Below the pieces are notes generated by a model that did not search any database, was not told the DNA's origin, and was given only the letters and a program-made list of their open reading frames with translations. Both the position numbers and the translations under genes were made by a program. From an uncultured Eubacterium sp. (GTDB lineage Bacteria; Bacillota; Clostridia; Peptostreptococcales; Anaerovoracaceae), in assembly GCA_902495595.1 (NCBI GenBank), contig CABUXV010000008.1, forward strand, positions 1 to 64,000: a stretch of 64,000 nucleotides of DNA, read 5' to 3'. Every line of letters begins with the position of its first letter. Within the stretch, counting starts at the first letter, position 1. This document shows positions 45,160 through 52,998 of this stretch, in pieces.

Positions 45160-45188
45160 TTGACAAAGAACATGCATTCCTTTATAAT
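45160..45188 (+). promoter_or_regulatory. Consensus sigma-A promoter for the yneA-like gene
   Basis: TTGACA at 45160-45165 and TATAAT at 45183-45188, 17-bp spacer, both exact consensus. Covered by candidate LexA boxes. Confidence 0.88.
45167..45180 (+). promoter_or_regulatory. Candidate LexA box 2
   Basis: AGAACATGCATTCC agrees with the LexA consensus at 12 of 14 positions and lies inside the promoter spacer, where binding would directly block RNA polymerase. Confidence 0.55.
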
Positions 45189-45201
45189 GTGATTAACGAA
45201 A

Positions 45202-45215
45202 CGAACAAACGTTTA
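45202..45215 (+). promoter_or_regulatory. Candidate LexA box 3
   Basis: CGAACAAACGTTTA agrees with the LexA consensus at 13 of 14 positions, the best of the three, and lies over the start of transcription. Confidence 0.75.
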
Positions 45216-45246
45216 TCAACTAATAGGGAAGAGAGGTCATTGTCAA

Positions 45247-45570
45247 ATGAATAATTATAATATAAAAAGAAGAAAAAAATATAGAATCAAATCAAAATTC
45301 AGATTTATAACATCAATAGTTGTCTTAACAATACTGTCAGTAAGCGCTTTTGGAATTTTTTCAGGATTAAATAATTCAGAAGCTTTAACAAAGACCCAGC
45401 ACAAACAGATACAGATAGCCAGCGGCGATACATTATGGCAGATAGCCGATAAGTACAAAGATAATAATACGGATACCAGAAAAGCAATATATAAAATATG
45501 TCAGTTAAATAACATTGAAGCTTCAGATCTGTATCCCGGCATGATTATATCCGTACCTGAAGATTTATAA
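45247..45570 (+). CDS. yneA: YneA-like SOS cell division inhibitor (LysM protein)
   Basis: A 107-residue protein with a basic cytoplasmic N-terminus (1-20), one membrane helix (about 22-41), a short linker and a C-terminal LysM domain (about 55-104: ASGDTLWQIADKY, then ICQLNNI and YPGMIISVP). Size and layout match Bacillus YneA (about 105 residues), which delays division during DNA damage. The promoter carries three LexA-like sites, strongly supporting SOS control. In Bacillus yneA is divergent from lexA; here lexA is not adjacent. Ribosome site AGAGGT. Confidence 0.88.
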   Translation: MNNYNIKRRKKYRIKSKFRFITSIVVLTILSVSAFGIFSGLNNSEALTKTQHKQIQIASGDTLWQIADKYKDNNTDTRKAIYKICQLNNIEASDLYPGMIISVPEDL

Positions 45571-45696
45571 AATAAACGTAACGTATAAAGTTATTGGAAA
45601 CAAGAAAAAAATCGCTACAATAAGCGGCATAGGTAAATTTAATTAAAAATAAAATTACCGTACACATACATTTTAATACCAAAGCTGCTTATAAAG

Positions 45697-45737
45697 CAAA
45701 GCCGGCTTCGCAGATCACATGTTAAAAGCCGGCTTTG
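45697..45737 (+). terminator. GC-rich hairpin downstream of the yneA-like gene
   Basis: CAAAGCCGGCTT (45697-45708) pairs with AAGCCGGCTTTG (45726-45737), a 12-bp stem with a 17-nt loop; each arm is also self-palindromic (AAGCCGGCTT). There is only a short T run after it, so termination is likely but not certain. Confidence 0.6.
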
Positions 45738-45848
45738 TTAATACCACTGAAATATTATTATAGGTGATATTTTATTATATAAAACAAATTACGCAAGGCA
45801 GAATCAAATATTCACTATCAGCAAAATTAATATTTACTTCATAACAAA

Positions 45849-45892
45849 AAAATCTTAATATTATTTTTTATAATCTTAAGATTTTATTTTTT
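45849..45892 (+). terminator. AT-rich terminator-like hairpin
   Basis: AAAATCTTAA (45849-45858) pairs with TTAAGATTTT (45876-45885), followed by a T-rich run to 45892. Confidence 0.5.
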
Positions 45893-45919
45893 CATAGAAA
45901 AACAAAGAAAAATAAGGTT

Positions 45920-45960
45920 AACTATTCCCAAAATTATGATTATAGGAATAGTTGATTTTT
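45920..45960 (+). terminator. Terminator-like hairpin
   Basis: AACTATTCC (45920-45928) pairs perfectly with GGAATAGTT (45945-45953), followed by GATTTTT. Third hairpin in 260 bp without a gene between them. Confidence 0.5.
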
Positions 45961-46006
45961 AGAAACAATTTACTACTATTTAAACCCCTGCTGGAAATTT
46001 ATATAC

Positions 46007-46073
46007 ATCTGAATATTATCAATAGGATATCTGAATATTTGACTAGCAAACGAAAAAACGGTCATGCTATAAT
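46007..46073 (+). promoter_or_regulatory. Extended -10 promoter with an upstream 11-bp direct repeat
   Basis: TATAAT at 46068-46073 is preceded by TGC (extended -10). No good -35 is present, but ATCTGAATATT occurs twice (46007-46017 and 46029-46039), exactly 22 bp apart, ending just upstream of the -35 position. This is the layout of an activator-dependent promoter. Confidence 0.55.
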
Positions 46074-46146
46074 GAATGATAGATATTTAAATTGTGTGAA
46101 GATATTAGTCGTTATATTATGAAAAAGCAGAAAGGAAAAAATTCTT

Positions 46147-46320
46147 ATGTTTATTCTATGTATAATATTGCTTATAGGTTTGTGCTTATGTCTCGGTCTC
46201 CCTGCATTACGCGGAACCACTTTAAAAACAATATTTATATCATTTATCCTATTGATAATATTCATCTCTTTGGCGATAAGCTCGTTTGACCTCCCTTTTA
46301 TGTGGAAAATATTAAATTAA
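46147..46320 (+). CDS. Small two-helix membrane protein (57 residues)
   Basis: A short reading frame, not related to a family I recognise. 57 residues with two hydrophobic helices (about 2-19 and 27-45) joined by a basic turn (LRGTTLK) and ending FDLPFMWKILN. AAAGGA lies 10 bp before the ATG and an extended -10 promoter lies about 75 bp upstream; a large hairpin follows the stop by 17 bp. Promoter, ribosome site, frame and terminator agree, which makes it more credible than the overlapping frame starting at 46092. Confidence 0.5.
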   Translation: MFILCIILLIGLCLCLGLPALRGTTLKTIFISFILLIIFISLAISSFDLPFMWKILN

Positions 46321-46337
46321 AACGTACCAAAAAAATT

Positions 46338-46426
46338 AAGGACGGTCAAACTACTGCTGATTATAATCAGCAACTTGAATTTGCTGAAATAAATAATCTC
46401 AGATATCTAAGTTTGTCCGTCCTTTT
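46338..46426 (+). terminator. Long structured hairpin after the small membrane protein
   Basis: AAGGACGGTCAAACT (46338-46352) pairs with AGTTTGTCCGTCCTT (46410-46424) with one mismatch over 15 bp. The intervening 57 nt contain a perfect 16-bp palindrome, GCTGATTATAATCAGC (46356-46371). A short T run follows. It may be a terminator, a structured RNA or a small mobile repeat. Confidence 0.55.
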
Positions 46427-46504
46427 GAATAATAAATATGATAGTTTTATTATTTTATAAATTAAGATTATAGTAATATAGTTAATTTTCTAACATATCA
46501 TCTT

Positions 46505-46894
46505 TTATTTTTCAAATATCATAACCATACTCATCTGTGAGTAATCAAGTCTAAGTTTATTATCTTTTATTTCAAATGTCAGAACTGTGTCCGAATCATC
46601 TGTAATTTCATATTTACCGTCGCCTTTAGCGCCGACTTCGCCTTTGCCGTTAGCGTCCATAAAAGTAAATGTGCATGTGCCATCGTCTTTTACTTCCAAT
46701 TTAGGCATTTCTGTCATAGCCCCGGTGGAAGCCAAATCATCAGCAGATAAGGTCTGACCTGCGTATTCAACCTCTGTCATCTCCCATGAACCTACTACAG
46801 GGTCATCTTTAAGACTGGAACCACATGATGCAAACACTACAGAAACAACAACCAATACTGCTGCTAATACTGATAGCTTTTTAAATTTTTTCAT
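46505..46894 (-). CDS. Small lipoprotein
   Basis: A 129-residue predicted lipoprotein: basic start MKKFKK, hydrophobic core, and lipobox VFASC with the modified Cys at residue 24. The mature part (GSWEMTEVEYAGQTL, then KLEVKDDGTCTFTF and GKYEITDDSDTVLTFEIKDNKL) has the strand pattern of lipocalin-like domains common in clostridial lipoproteins. Anchored on the outer face of the membrane. Ribosome site GAAGGAGA. Function unknown. Confidence 0.85.
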   Translation of the reverse strand: MKKFKKLSVLAAVLVVVSVVFASCGSSLKDDPVVGSWEMTEVEYAGQTLSADDLASTGAMTEMPKLEVKDDGTCTFTFMDANGKGEVGAKGDGKYEITDDSDTVLTFEIKDNKLRLDYSQMSMVMIFEK

Positions 46895-46957
46895 AGTTTT
46901 CTCCTTCTCAATGAATTATCATTTTACTTTATCAATTCTTAATATACTGACAGTAAT

Positions 46958-46986
46958 ATTATAGCATATCGAAACATTATTTTAAA
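46958..46986 (-). promoter_or_regulatory. Promoter for the lipoprotein gene
   Basis: On the minus strand, TGCTATAAT (extended -10, hexamer at 46958-46963) with TTTAAA at 46981-46986 as a weak -35, 17-bp spacer. It overlaps the last codons of ruvX. Confidence 0.6.
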
Positions 46987-47407
46987 TAGAATCAAGATAG
47001 CTTTGGAGAATTATTACAGCAGCTTGCTTATCTATTACTTTCTTTCTCTTCCCTCTGCTCATATCAGCTTCTATTAAAACTTTTTCTGCCATTACTGTTG
47101 TAAGCCGTTCATCATAAAATTTTATATCAATACCACCCATTCCGCTGCTTCTCATTTTGTTTTCCAGCATGGTTTTAAATTCATATACTTTTTCCGTCTG
47201 CGGGCTGTCTGTTCCATCAAGTTTTTTTGGAAGACCTATCACAACTGTATCACAGTCAAATTCTTTTATGTATTCCATAACTTTTCCGGAATCTTTCCTT
47301 ATACCTACCCTTTCTATAGTAGTAACACCCTGTGCAGTTATGTTTAATGCATCGCTGACTGCCACTCCGATAGTTTTATCACCTACATCTAGCGCTAACT
47401 TTTTCAT
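46982..47407 (-). CDS. ruvX: Putative pre-16S rRNA nuclease/Holliday junction resolvase YqgF
   Basis: RNase H-fold protein of 141 residues. The family start is LALDVGDKTIGVAVSDAL with the first catalytic Asp at residue 7, followed by VVIGLPKKLDGT near 82 (second acidic area) and DERLTTVMAEKVL near 107. The E. coli homologue trims the 16S rRNA 5' end. The order alaS-ireB-ruvX is conserved in Firmicutes. Ribosome site AAAGGAGA. A terminator separates it from ireB, so it may have its own promoter or be read through. Confidence 0.94.
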   Translation of the reverse strand: MKKLALDVGDKTIGVAVSDALNITAQGVTTIERVGIRKDSGKVMEYIKEFDCDTVVIGLPKKLDGTDSPQTEKVYEFKTMLENKMRSSGMGGIDIKFYDERLTTVMAEKVLIEADMSRGKRKKVIDKQAAVIILQSYLDSI

Positions 47408-47452
47408 CTGCGTTCTCCTTTTTAATATTTTGGTTTCCTCGTTATATTATCA

Positions 47453-47482
47453 GAAAAAAAGACGGACTAAATATGTCCGTCT
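47453..47482 (-). terminator. Rho-independent terminator between ireB and ruvX
   Basis: AGACGGAC/GTCCGTCT (8-bp stem, 47460-47467 with 47475-47482) with a 7-nt loop; on the minus strand seven T's follow. It is placed to end or attenuate the ireB transcript before ruvX. Confidence 0.85.
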
Positions 47483-47521
47483 GATAATTTTCACATTGAG
47501 CAATATGCCGTTCATTGTTAA

Positions 47522-47770
47522 TTATTTTTGGAGGTAAGCTCTTATCAATTCTTCTACTAAATCGTCTCTTTCGATTCTGCCCATAATATTTCTTGCATTA
47601 TTATGGCTGGTTATGTACGATGGATCACCTGATAAAATGTATCCAACCATTTGGTCAATAGCATTATAGCCTCTCTCCTCCAAAGCATCGTATACTATAT
47701 TTAATATTTCTTCTATAGTTCTTTGTTCAACTCTATCGAAATTATCATACATTCTCGTTTGTCTATCCAT
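47522..47770 (-). CDS. ireB: IreB family regulatory phosphoprotein
   Basis: An 82-residue protein (DUF965/UPF0297). In Enterococcus IreB is a substrate of the Ser/Thr kinase IreK and influences cephalosporin tolerance. The family core EILNIVYDALEERGYNAI, then YILSGDPSYITSHNNARN and ERDDLVEELIRAYL is exact. The kinase target Thr residues of IreB lie near the N-terminus; here MDRQTRMYD has one Thr. Ribosome site GGAGGT. Confidence 0.94.
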   Translation of the reverse strand: MDRQTRMYDNFDRVEQRTIEEILNIVYDALEERGYNAIDQMVGYILSGDPSYITSHNNARNIMGRIERDDLVEELIRAYLQK

Positions 47771-47801
47771 TAAATTACCTCCATATAATAATTATGTAAC
47801 G

Positions 47802-47831
47802 ATTATAACATTTCATATAGTGGAATTACAA
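47802..47831 (-). promoter_or_regulatory. Promoter for ireB
   Basis: Minus strand: TTGTAA (47826-47831), 18-bp spacer, TATAAT (47802-47807) preceded by TGT, an extended -10. It lies between alaS and ireB, so ireB need not rely on read-through from alaS. Confidence 0.75.
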
Positions 47832-47869
47832 TAAAAATTATCATAACTCCACAAAAATAACACACGAAA

Positions 47870-50497
47870 TTAATTTTTATTCAACAATTCTTCCGCTTTA
47901 CTCAAGGCTTCCCCTACTCTTTCAGGATTCTTGGCTCCTGCCTGGGCCATATCAGCTTTTCCGCCGCCTCCGCCTCCGGCAGCTGCAGCGATTTCTTTAA
48001 TAAGTTTTCCGGCGTGAAGTCCCTTTTCCACCAAATCGTCTGTAAGCGATACCATAAATGTAACTTTGCCGTCTGAAACAGCTGCAAATACCATGGCGAC
48101 ACTTTTATTTTCAGCTTTTATTTTATCGGAAAGATCTCTCAAATCATTTATATTATAGTCGCTGAATTCCTTTGCGATTAGTTTTATGCCGTTTATATCT
48201 TTGGCATCATCAATCAGATTGCCAAGACCTTTGTTCATTTCAGCTTTTTTAATCTCCTCAAGTTCTTTCTTGAGCGTTTTTATTTCATCCATCAAAGCTG
48301 CCGAACGTTCTGCCACATTGGTTCTCTTTGATTTGAGATTTTCAGCCGTGTTCAGAATAATATTCTCATCGTCAATGTATTTATTCAAAATTTCCTGACC
48401 TGTCACAGCTTCAATTCTCCTGACACCTGAAGCTACACCTGATTCACTTATTATTTTAAATGCTCCTATCTGACCTGAGTTCTTAACATGGGTTCCGCCG
48501 CACAATTCTTTGCTGTAGTCCCCCACTGACACAACTCTCACAGTATCGCCGTATTTTTCTCCAAAAAGCGCTGTTGCTCCTTCTTCAAAAGCTTCATCTA
48601 TGGATTTAATCTCGGTTTGAACATCTATAAACATACTTATCTTATCGTTTACAAGGTCTTCAACTTTAGCTATTTCATCTGCTGTCATCGCTTGATAATG
48701 GTTAAAGTCAAACCTGAGAGAATTTTTTGTCACTGAAGAGCCTGCCTGTTTTACATGAGCCCCTAACACCTCCCGAAGAGCTTTGTGAAGCAAGTGGGTT
48801 GCTGTATGATTGGATGCGGTCAGGTTTCTGCCCTTAACATCTATTTTACATGAAACAGAGTCTCCTGTTTTTAGCTCCCCTTCTGTAACTTTTACCTTGT
48901 GTACGAATACATTCTTTATTTTGGTCACTTCCAGGACCTCAGCATTAATACCATCGCCTGTTATTATTCCTGTATCCGATGCCTGTCCGCCGCTTTCAGC
49001 ATAAAAAGGGGTTCTGTCCAAAATCAATCTGTATATGTTTTCTGTTTTTGCTTTTTCATTTGACTGAGCCTCTGTCAAAACAGCTATTACCGTACTTTCG
49101 CTTTCGTAATCAGAATATCCGATAAACTCTGTTTTGCCTTCAGGTTTAAAATCAGAAGAAACTTCATCCCATCCTGCATCATCCATTTCCTGTTCAGCCT
49201 GAGAACGTCTTTTCTGTTCTGACATTGCTGCTTCAAAGCCTTTTATATCAACGCTGAATGACGACTCCTCAAGTATTTCTCTTGTTAAATCTATAGGAAA
49301 TCCATATGTGTCATGAAGCTTGAACGCCTTTTCTCCATCCAGCATTGATTCTCCGCAGGCTTTAAGTTCATCTATATAGCTGTTTATTATTTTCATTCCC
49401 TGATCTATTGTGGAAGCAAATTTTTTCTCTTCAACAGCAACGACTTTTTTTATCATATCCTTACGTTCTGAAAGCTCGGGATAAGCCCCTGAGGATATCT
49501 CAATAACCCTTTCACAAAGCTCGGAAAGGAAAGATTCTTTAATGCCAAGTATTCTGCCATGGCGGGCTGCTCTTCTTATAAGTCTTCTTAAAACATACTC
49601 TCTTCCTTCGTTTCCCGGAAGTATGGAATCTCCTATCATAAATGTCATGGAACGCAGATGGTCTGTTATTATTCTTATGGAAACATCCGTGTCGGAAGCT
49701 CCATCCTGATACTTTACTCCCGAAGCCTCAACTACTCCGTCAAGTATATATTTTATTGTATCCACATCGAATATGGATTCTACACCTTGCATTATACATG
49801 CAAGTCTTTCGAGCCCCATACCTGTATCTATATTTGGATGAGCCAAGTCTGTGTAGTTGCCCTCATCATCTCTGCTGAACTGTGTAAATACATGATTCCA
49901 AAATTCAACATATCTGTCACAGTCACACCCCGGTTTGCAGTCGGGGTTATCACATCCGTACTTTTCCCCTCTGTCAAAATATATTTCAGAGCATGGACCG
50001 CATGGACCTGTACCAATTTCCCAGAAGTTATCATCTTTTCCCAGTCGGACGATTTTTTCTTCAGGCATACCGATGACATCTCTCCATATATTATAGGCTT
50101 CTTCATCCTTTTCATATACCGTTGCCCAAAGTCTGTCTGTAGGCATTTTCAGTACATCGGTTATAAACTCCCATCCCCACAGCAGCGACTGTTCCTTAAA
50201 ATAATCACCGAAAGAAAAGCTTCCGAGCATCTCAAAAAAAGTACCGTGTCTTGATGTGAATCCAACGTTTTCTATATCGCCTGTTCTTATACATTTTTGA
50301 CAAGTTGTCATTCGTTTTCCAGGAGGCGTCTGAATGCCTGCAAAATAGGGTTTAAGCGGAGCCATTCCGGAATTTATGATAAGAAGGCTCTTATCATTCT
50401 GAGGTATCAACGGAAAGCTTTGCCTCCTGTAATGATTTTTAGACTGATAAAAGCTCAGAAATAATTCTCTTATTTCATTTAATCCTAGTTTTTCCAT
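47870..50497 (-). CDS. alaS: Alanyl-tRNA synthetase
   Basis: Class II synthetase for alanine, 875 residues. The catalytic domain starts LFLSFYQSKNH and contains KCIRTGDIENVG and the class II motifs; a Cys-rich insert DNPDCKPGCDCDRY lies near 197. The editing domain has HTATHLLHKALR near 559 and the CGGTHVKNSG metal motif near 662. The C-terminal region ends with a glycine-rich linker (AAAGGGGGGKADMAQAG), as is usual. Ribosome site GGGAGGA. No T-box leader was found; it is preceded by hpt. Confidence 0.97.
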   Translation of the reverse strand: MEKLGLNEIRELFLSFYQSKNHYRRQSFPLIPQNDKSLLIINSGMAPLKPYFAGIQTPPGKRMTTCQKCIRTGDIENVGFTSRHGTFFEMLGSFSFGDYFKEQSLLWGWEFITDVLKMPTDRLWATVYEKDEEAYNIWRDVIGMPEEKIVRLGKDDNFWEIGTGPCGPCSEIYFDRGEKYGCDNPDCKPGCDCDRYVEFWNHVFTQFSRDDEGNYTDLAHPNIDTGMGLERLACIMQGVESIFDVDTIKYILDGVVEASGVKYQDGASDTDVSIRIITDHLRSMTFMIGDSILPGNEGREYVLRRLIRRAARHGRILGIKESFLSELCERVIEISSGAYPELSERKDMIKKVVAVEEKKFASTIDQGMKIINSYIDELKACGESMLDGEKAFKLHDTYGFPIDLTREILEESSFSVDIKGFEAAMSEQKRRSQAEQEMDDAGWDEVSSDFKPEGKTEFIGYSDYESESTVIAVLTEAQSNEKAKTENIYRLILDRTPFYAESGGQASDTGIITGDGINAEVLEVTKIKNVFVHKVKVTEGELKTGDSVSCKIDVKGRNLTASNHTATHLLHKALREVLGAHVKQAGSSVTKNSLRFDFNHYQAMTADEIAKVEDLVNDKISMFIDVQTEIKSIDEAFEEGATALFGEKYGDTVRVVSVGDYSKELCGGTHVKNSGQIGAFKIISESGVASGVRRIEAVTGQEILNKYIDDENIILNTAENLKSKRTNVAERSAALMDEIKTLKKELEEIKKAEMNKGLGNLIDDAKDINGIKLIAKEFSDYNINDLRDLSDKIKAENKSVAMVFAAVSDGKVTFMVSLTDDLVEKGLHAGKLIKEIAAAAGGGGGGKADMAQAGAKNPERVGEALSKAEELLNKN

Positions 50498-50518
50498 ATA
50501 TAAATCCTCCCGGAATAA

Positions 50519-50884
50519 TTATCCTTTTAATCTTTTTATAACTTCAATAGTTTTATTGTAGTCTTCTCTTACTTTCATCAATAACTTATCAAGGTTGTCC
50601 AAATTCTCAATGTCTATATCATCGCCTCGGAGAGCATCAGCCATATCGCTTCCGGACCTGCCCAAACACGTAAATCCTAAACTCAATCCCAAACCTTTCA
50701 AATTGTGAGCAGCTCTAAAAGCTTCTTTGTAGTCTCTGATTTCAAGACTGCTGCATAAATCATTAAAACTGGTATCATCAAGAAAACGAATTATAAACTT
50801 AAGTGTAAAACTTTCGCTTGGAAAACGCGACATTACTCCTTCGTAATCTCCTGATATTTCATCGTAAAACTCTTTTACGGTCAT
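50519..50884 (-). CDS. Orphan histidine phosphotransfer (Hpt) domain protein
   Basis: A 121-residue four-helix Hpt protein. The phosphorylatable histidine is His60 in AAHNLKGLGLSLGF, matching the Hpt pattern AHxLKGxxxxxG. It would relay phosphate between a hybrid kinase and a response regulator, but no kinase or regulator gene lies in this window. It is placed 21 bp upstream of alaS in the same direction, so the two are probably co-transcribed. Ribosome site GGAGGGG. Confidence 0.88.
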   Translation of the reverse strand: MTVKEFYDEISGDYEGVMSRFPSESFTLKFIIRFLDDTSFNDLCSSLEIRDYKEAFRAAHNLKGLGLSLGFTCLGRSGSDMADALRGDDIDIENLDNLDKLLMKVREDYNKTIEVIKRLKG

Positions 50885-50987
50885 GTCTTTACTTCCCCTC
50901 CAATAATGCTGCGAATATACTAAAATCTTTTGTGAGTTTTCTTCAGTTAAACTAAATTTTTATAAAGACTTTTTTACATACATGAAT

Positions 50988-51016
50988 ATAATGCCATATT
51001 TTCAAGCTTTTATCAA
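50988..51016 (-). promoter_or_regulatory. Possible promoter for hpt-alaS
   Basis: Minus strand: TTGATA (51011-51016), 17-bp spacer, CATTAT (50988-50993). The -10 is weak (4 of 6) and other registers are possible. Confidence 0.35.
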
Positions 51017-51062
51017 GTTGATTCGGCAATATTACGCCATTATTGCAGGCTTATATTGCAGA

Positions 51063-51094
51063 AAAAACACCGCAGCTTATTTCTGCGGTGTTTT
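51063..51094 (-). terminator. Terminator of the ABC/ECF transport operon
   Basis: AAAACACCGCAG/CTGCGGTGTTTT, a 12-bp stem with a 7-8 nt loop and T runs on both sides, so it can act in both directions. It lies 120 bp after the last gene of the transport operon. Confidence 0.88.
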
Positions 51095-51213
51095 ACATGT
51101 TCTATGCTATAATCTCCTATGTTGTTATAACTATATATTTATTCTTTCCCGTTAAATTATACTTTACTTTGTTTTAAGCAACTGTCCAATAAAAAAGATA
51201 AAATCCTTAAACT

Positions 51214-52998
51214 TTAATTGATCTGCCAGCCGGCCGTAGTCTGCTGAATATTCCACAAATGATAATACAGTCCTTGTTTTTTCATTAGTTCTTCATGGGT
51301 TCCAGTTTCCTTTACCTCGCCCTGATCCAGTACAATAATCTGATCGACACCGACGATCGTTTTTAATTTATGGGCAATCATCACAACAGTGCGGTCTTTT
51401 ACAAGTTCCTCGATGGCCTGCTGAACCTCTACTTCATTCTCCGGGTCAAGGGAAGAAGTTGCCTCGTCAAGCAGCAGCACAGGTGCGTCTTTAAGGATTG
51501 CGCGGGCGATAGAAATCCGCTGTTTCTCTCCGCCTGATAAAGTAGAACCGCCCTCGCCAACCATAGTGTTGTAACCATCTGGCAACGCCATAATAAAATC
51601 ATGGCAATGAGCCAGCTTCGCCGCCGCCTCAATCTCCTCTTGTGTGGCATTTTCCCTGCCATATTGGATATTATTTCCAATGGTATCCTGGAACAAATAC
51701 ACATCCTGAAAGACCATGGATATTTTAGACATCAGCTTCTCCGGGTCAACCGTCTTTTCATCGACGCCTCCAAAGCGGACAACGCCACTCTGCGGATCAT
51801 AGAACCTTGCAATCAGGCGAAGCATAGTGCTTTTTCCACTGCCGGAAGGCCCCACAATCGCTGTCATGGTTCCTTTCGGAAAACTTGCGTTGACATTGTG
51901 AAGTACCACATCTTCCCCACATCCCAGGCTGCTCTCTCCTGCTCCTTTGGAGCAATTCACCTTGTAGCCAAAAGTAACATTTTCAAATATAACATTGTGA
52001 TCTTCCGGGGCTTCTCCATCGCCTTGCATAATGGGTTCTTCCAGTAAATCTACAATACGCTTTCCCGCAGCGGCCTGATAAGTAAATACGGGAAGCTGAG
52101 TAATTGCGCTCACTAACGGGTCAAATACACGGGAGCCAACTAAAAGGAAAATAATCAGCATTGGTAATTCCAGTGTGCCGCCGAGAAGCAGATAAGTACC
52201 GACCATCGTAATCATAGAAAGTCCGATTTGTAAGAACGCAACCGCTATCAGATAAAACGGGCCAGATACACCTTCCAGCTTAATACTTTCTTTCATAAAA
52301 TTATAGAAAGCGCGTTCCAGCTTTTTGAAATTTGCCCCCCGCAGATTATACGCTTTTATGACTTTCATTCCGGTAAGATATTCCTCCAATCGGTTTGTCT
52401 GCTCAATTCTCGCCCTTGTGTGTGCCGCACCGCGTTTGCGGTCGATCATACGGACACCCCAAAGAATCAGGAAGGTTACAGGCAATCCTGCGAACATTGC
52501 CAGCGCCATGCGCCAATCAGCAAAAGCCATTCCAAACAAAGCCAGAAATACCACAATAATACCGCTGATAAGCTGCGGCAAAATGTGTGTAACACCTTCC
52601 TCAATCTGGCTGAAATCGTTCATCATGGTATTCCCTAATTCGCCGGAATCTTTGCTCATAAGAAATCCCAAAGGCAGTTTACGGATATGCTCTGCAAGGC
52701 GGATTCGCCCGTCTGCGCTGGTAGCGTAACCATCATGGAAAGTTGCATTGGTTGCTTTGCGCTCCAAAATATATACCACAATGGAAGTAACTAAAATACC
52801 GCCCCAGGACAGCCATAAGGTTTTAATATCCATAGAACCGGTATCACCGGCAAAGAACGAATATATTGTAATAACAAATAGTGCCAGAAACATAAAAGAA
52901 AACAGATTTACATTGGTAACAACCGTCCAAATAACCGGCTTTTTCAGTTTATTAGGCTTTCCGGCTGTTACCTGATAAATAGGATTTGTCTTTTTCAT
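51214..52998 (-). CDS. ABC half-transporter (YbtQ/IrtB-like), permease plus ATPase
   Basis: A 594-residue ABC transporter half: about six membrane helices (about 25-320) then the nucleotide-binding domain with Walker A GPSGSGKST near 392, signature LSGGEKQR near 493 and Walker B VLLLDEATSSLD near 515. Its partner is the upstream half-transporter, whose stop overlaps this start (ATGA). Such exporter-fold pairs beside siderophore genes (YbtP/YbtQ, IrtA/IrtB) import ferric siderophores. Together with the ECF genes and an AraC regulator, metal-chelate uptake is the best guess; multidrug export is the alternative. Codon use is richer in GC and CGN arginine than the neighbours. Confidence 0.85.
   Translation of the reverse strand: MKKTNPIYQVTAGKPNKLKKPVIWTVVTNVNLFSFMFLALFVITIYSFFAGDTGSMDIKTLWLSWGGILVTSIVVYILERKATNATFHDGYATSADGRIRLAEHIRKLPLGFLMSKDSGELGNTMMNDFSQIEEGVTHILPQLISGIIVVFLALFGMAFADWRMALAMFAGLPVTFLILWGVRMIDRKRGAAHTRARIEQTNRLEEYLTGMKVIKAYNLRGANFKKLERAFYNFMKESIKLEGVSGPFYLIAVAFLQIGLSMITMVGTYLLLGGTLELPMLIIFLLVGSRVFDPLVSAITQLPVFTYQAAAGKRIVDLLEEPIMQGDGEAPEDHNVIFENVTFGYKVNCSKGAGESSLGCGEDVVLHNVNASFPKGTMTAIVGPSGSGKSTMLRLIARFYDPQSGVVRFGGVDEKTVDPEKLMSKISMVFQDVYLFQDTIGNNIQYGRENATQEEIEAAAKLAHCHDFIMALPDGYNTMVGEGGSTLSGGEKQRISIARAILKDAPVLLLDEATSSLDPENEVEVQQAIEELVKDRTVVMIAHKLKTIVGVDQIIVLDQGEVKETGTHEELMKKQGLYYHLWNIQQTTAGWQIN

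Larger units (their letters stand above)
45571..46146. other. 576-bp AT-rich non-coding stretch with hairpins and a promoter
   Basis: No convincing reading frame in any of six frames. It holds three hairpins (45697, 45849, 45920), an 11-bp direct repeat (46007/46029) and an extended -10 promoter (46065) leading to a small membrane-protein gene. Confidence 0.7.
50885..51213. other. 329-bp intergenic region between hpt-alaS and the transport cassette
   Basis: Contains the putative hpt-alaS promoter (50988-51016, minus) and the terminator of the transport cassette (51063-51094, minus). No reading frame is supported. Confidence 0.7.

Noticed and set aside
46092..46289. 65-residue frame over the small membrane-protein gene
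   Set aside because: It has no ribosome site and no hydrophobic or domain pattern; the overlapping frame at 46147 has a ribosome site and two clear membrane helices.
49658..50254. 198-codon + strand frame inside alaS
   Set aside because: It lies antisense to a highly conserved synthetase, lacks a ribosome site and has biased composition; a shadow frame.
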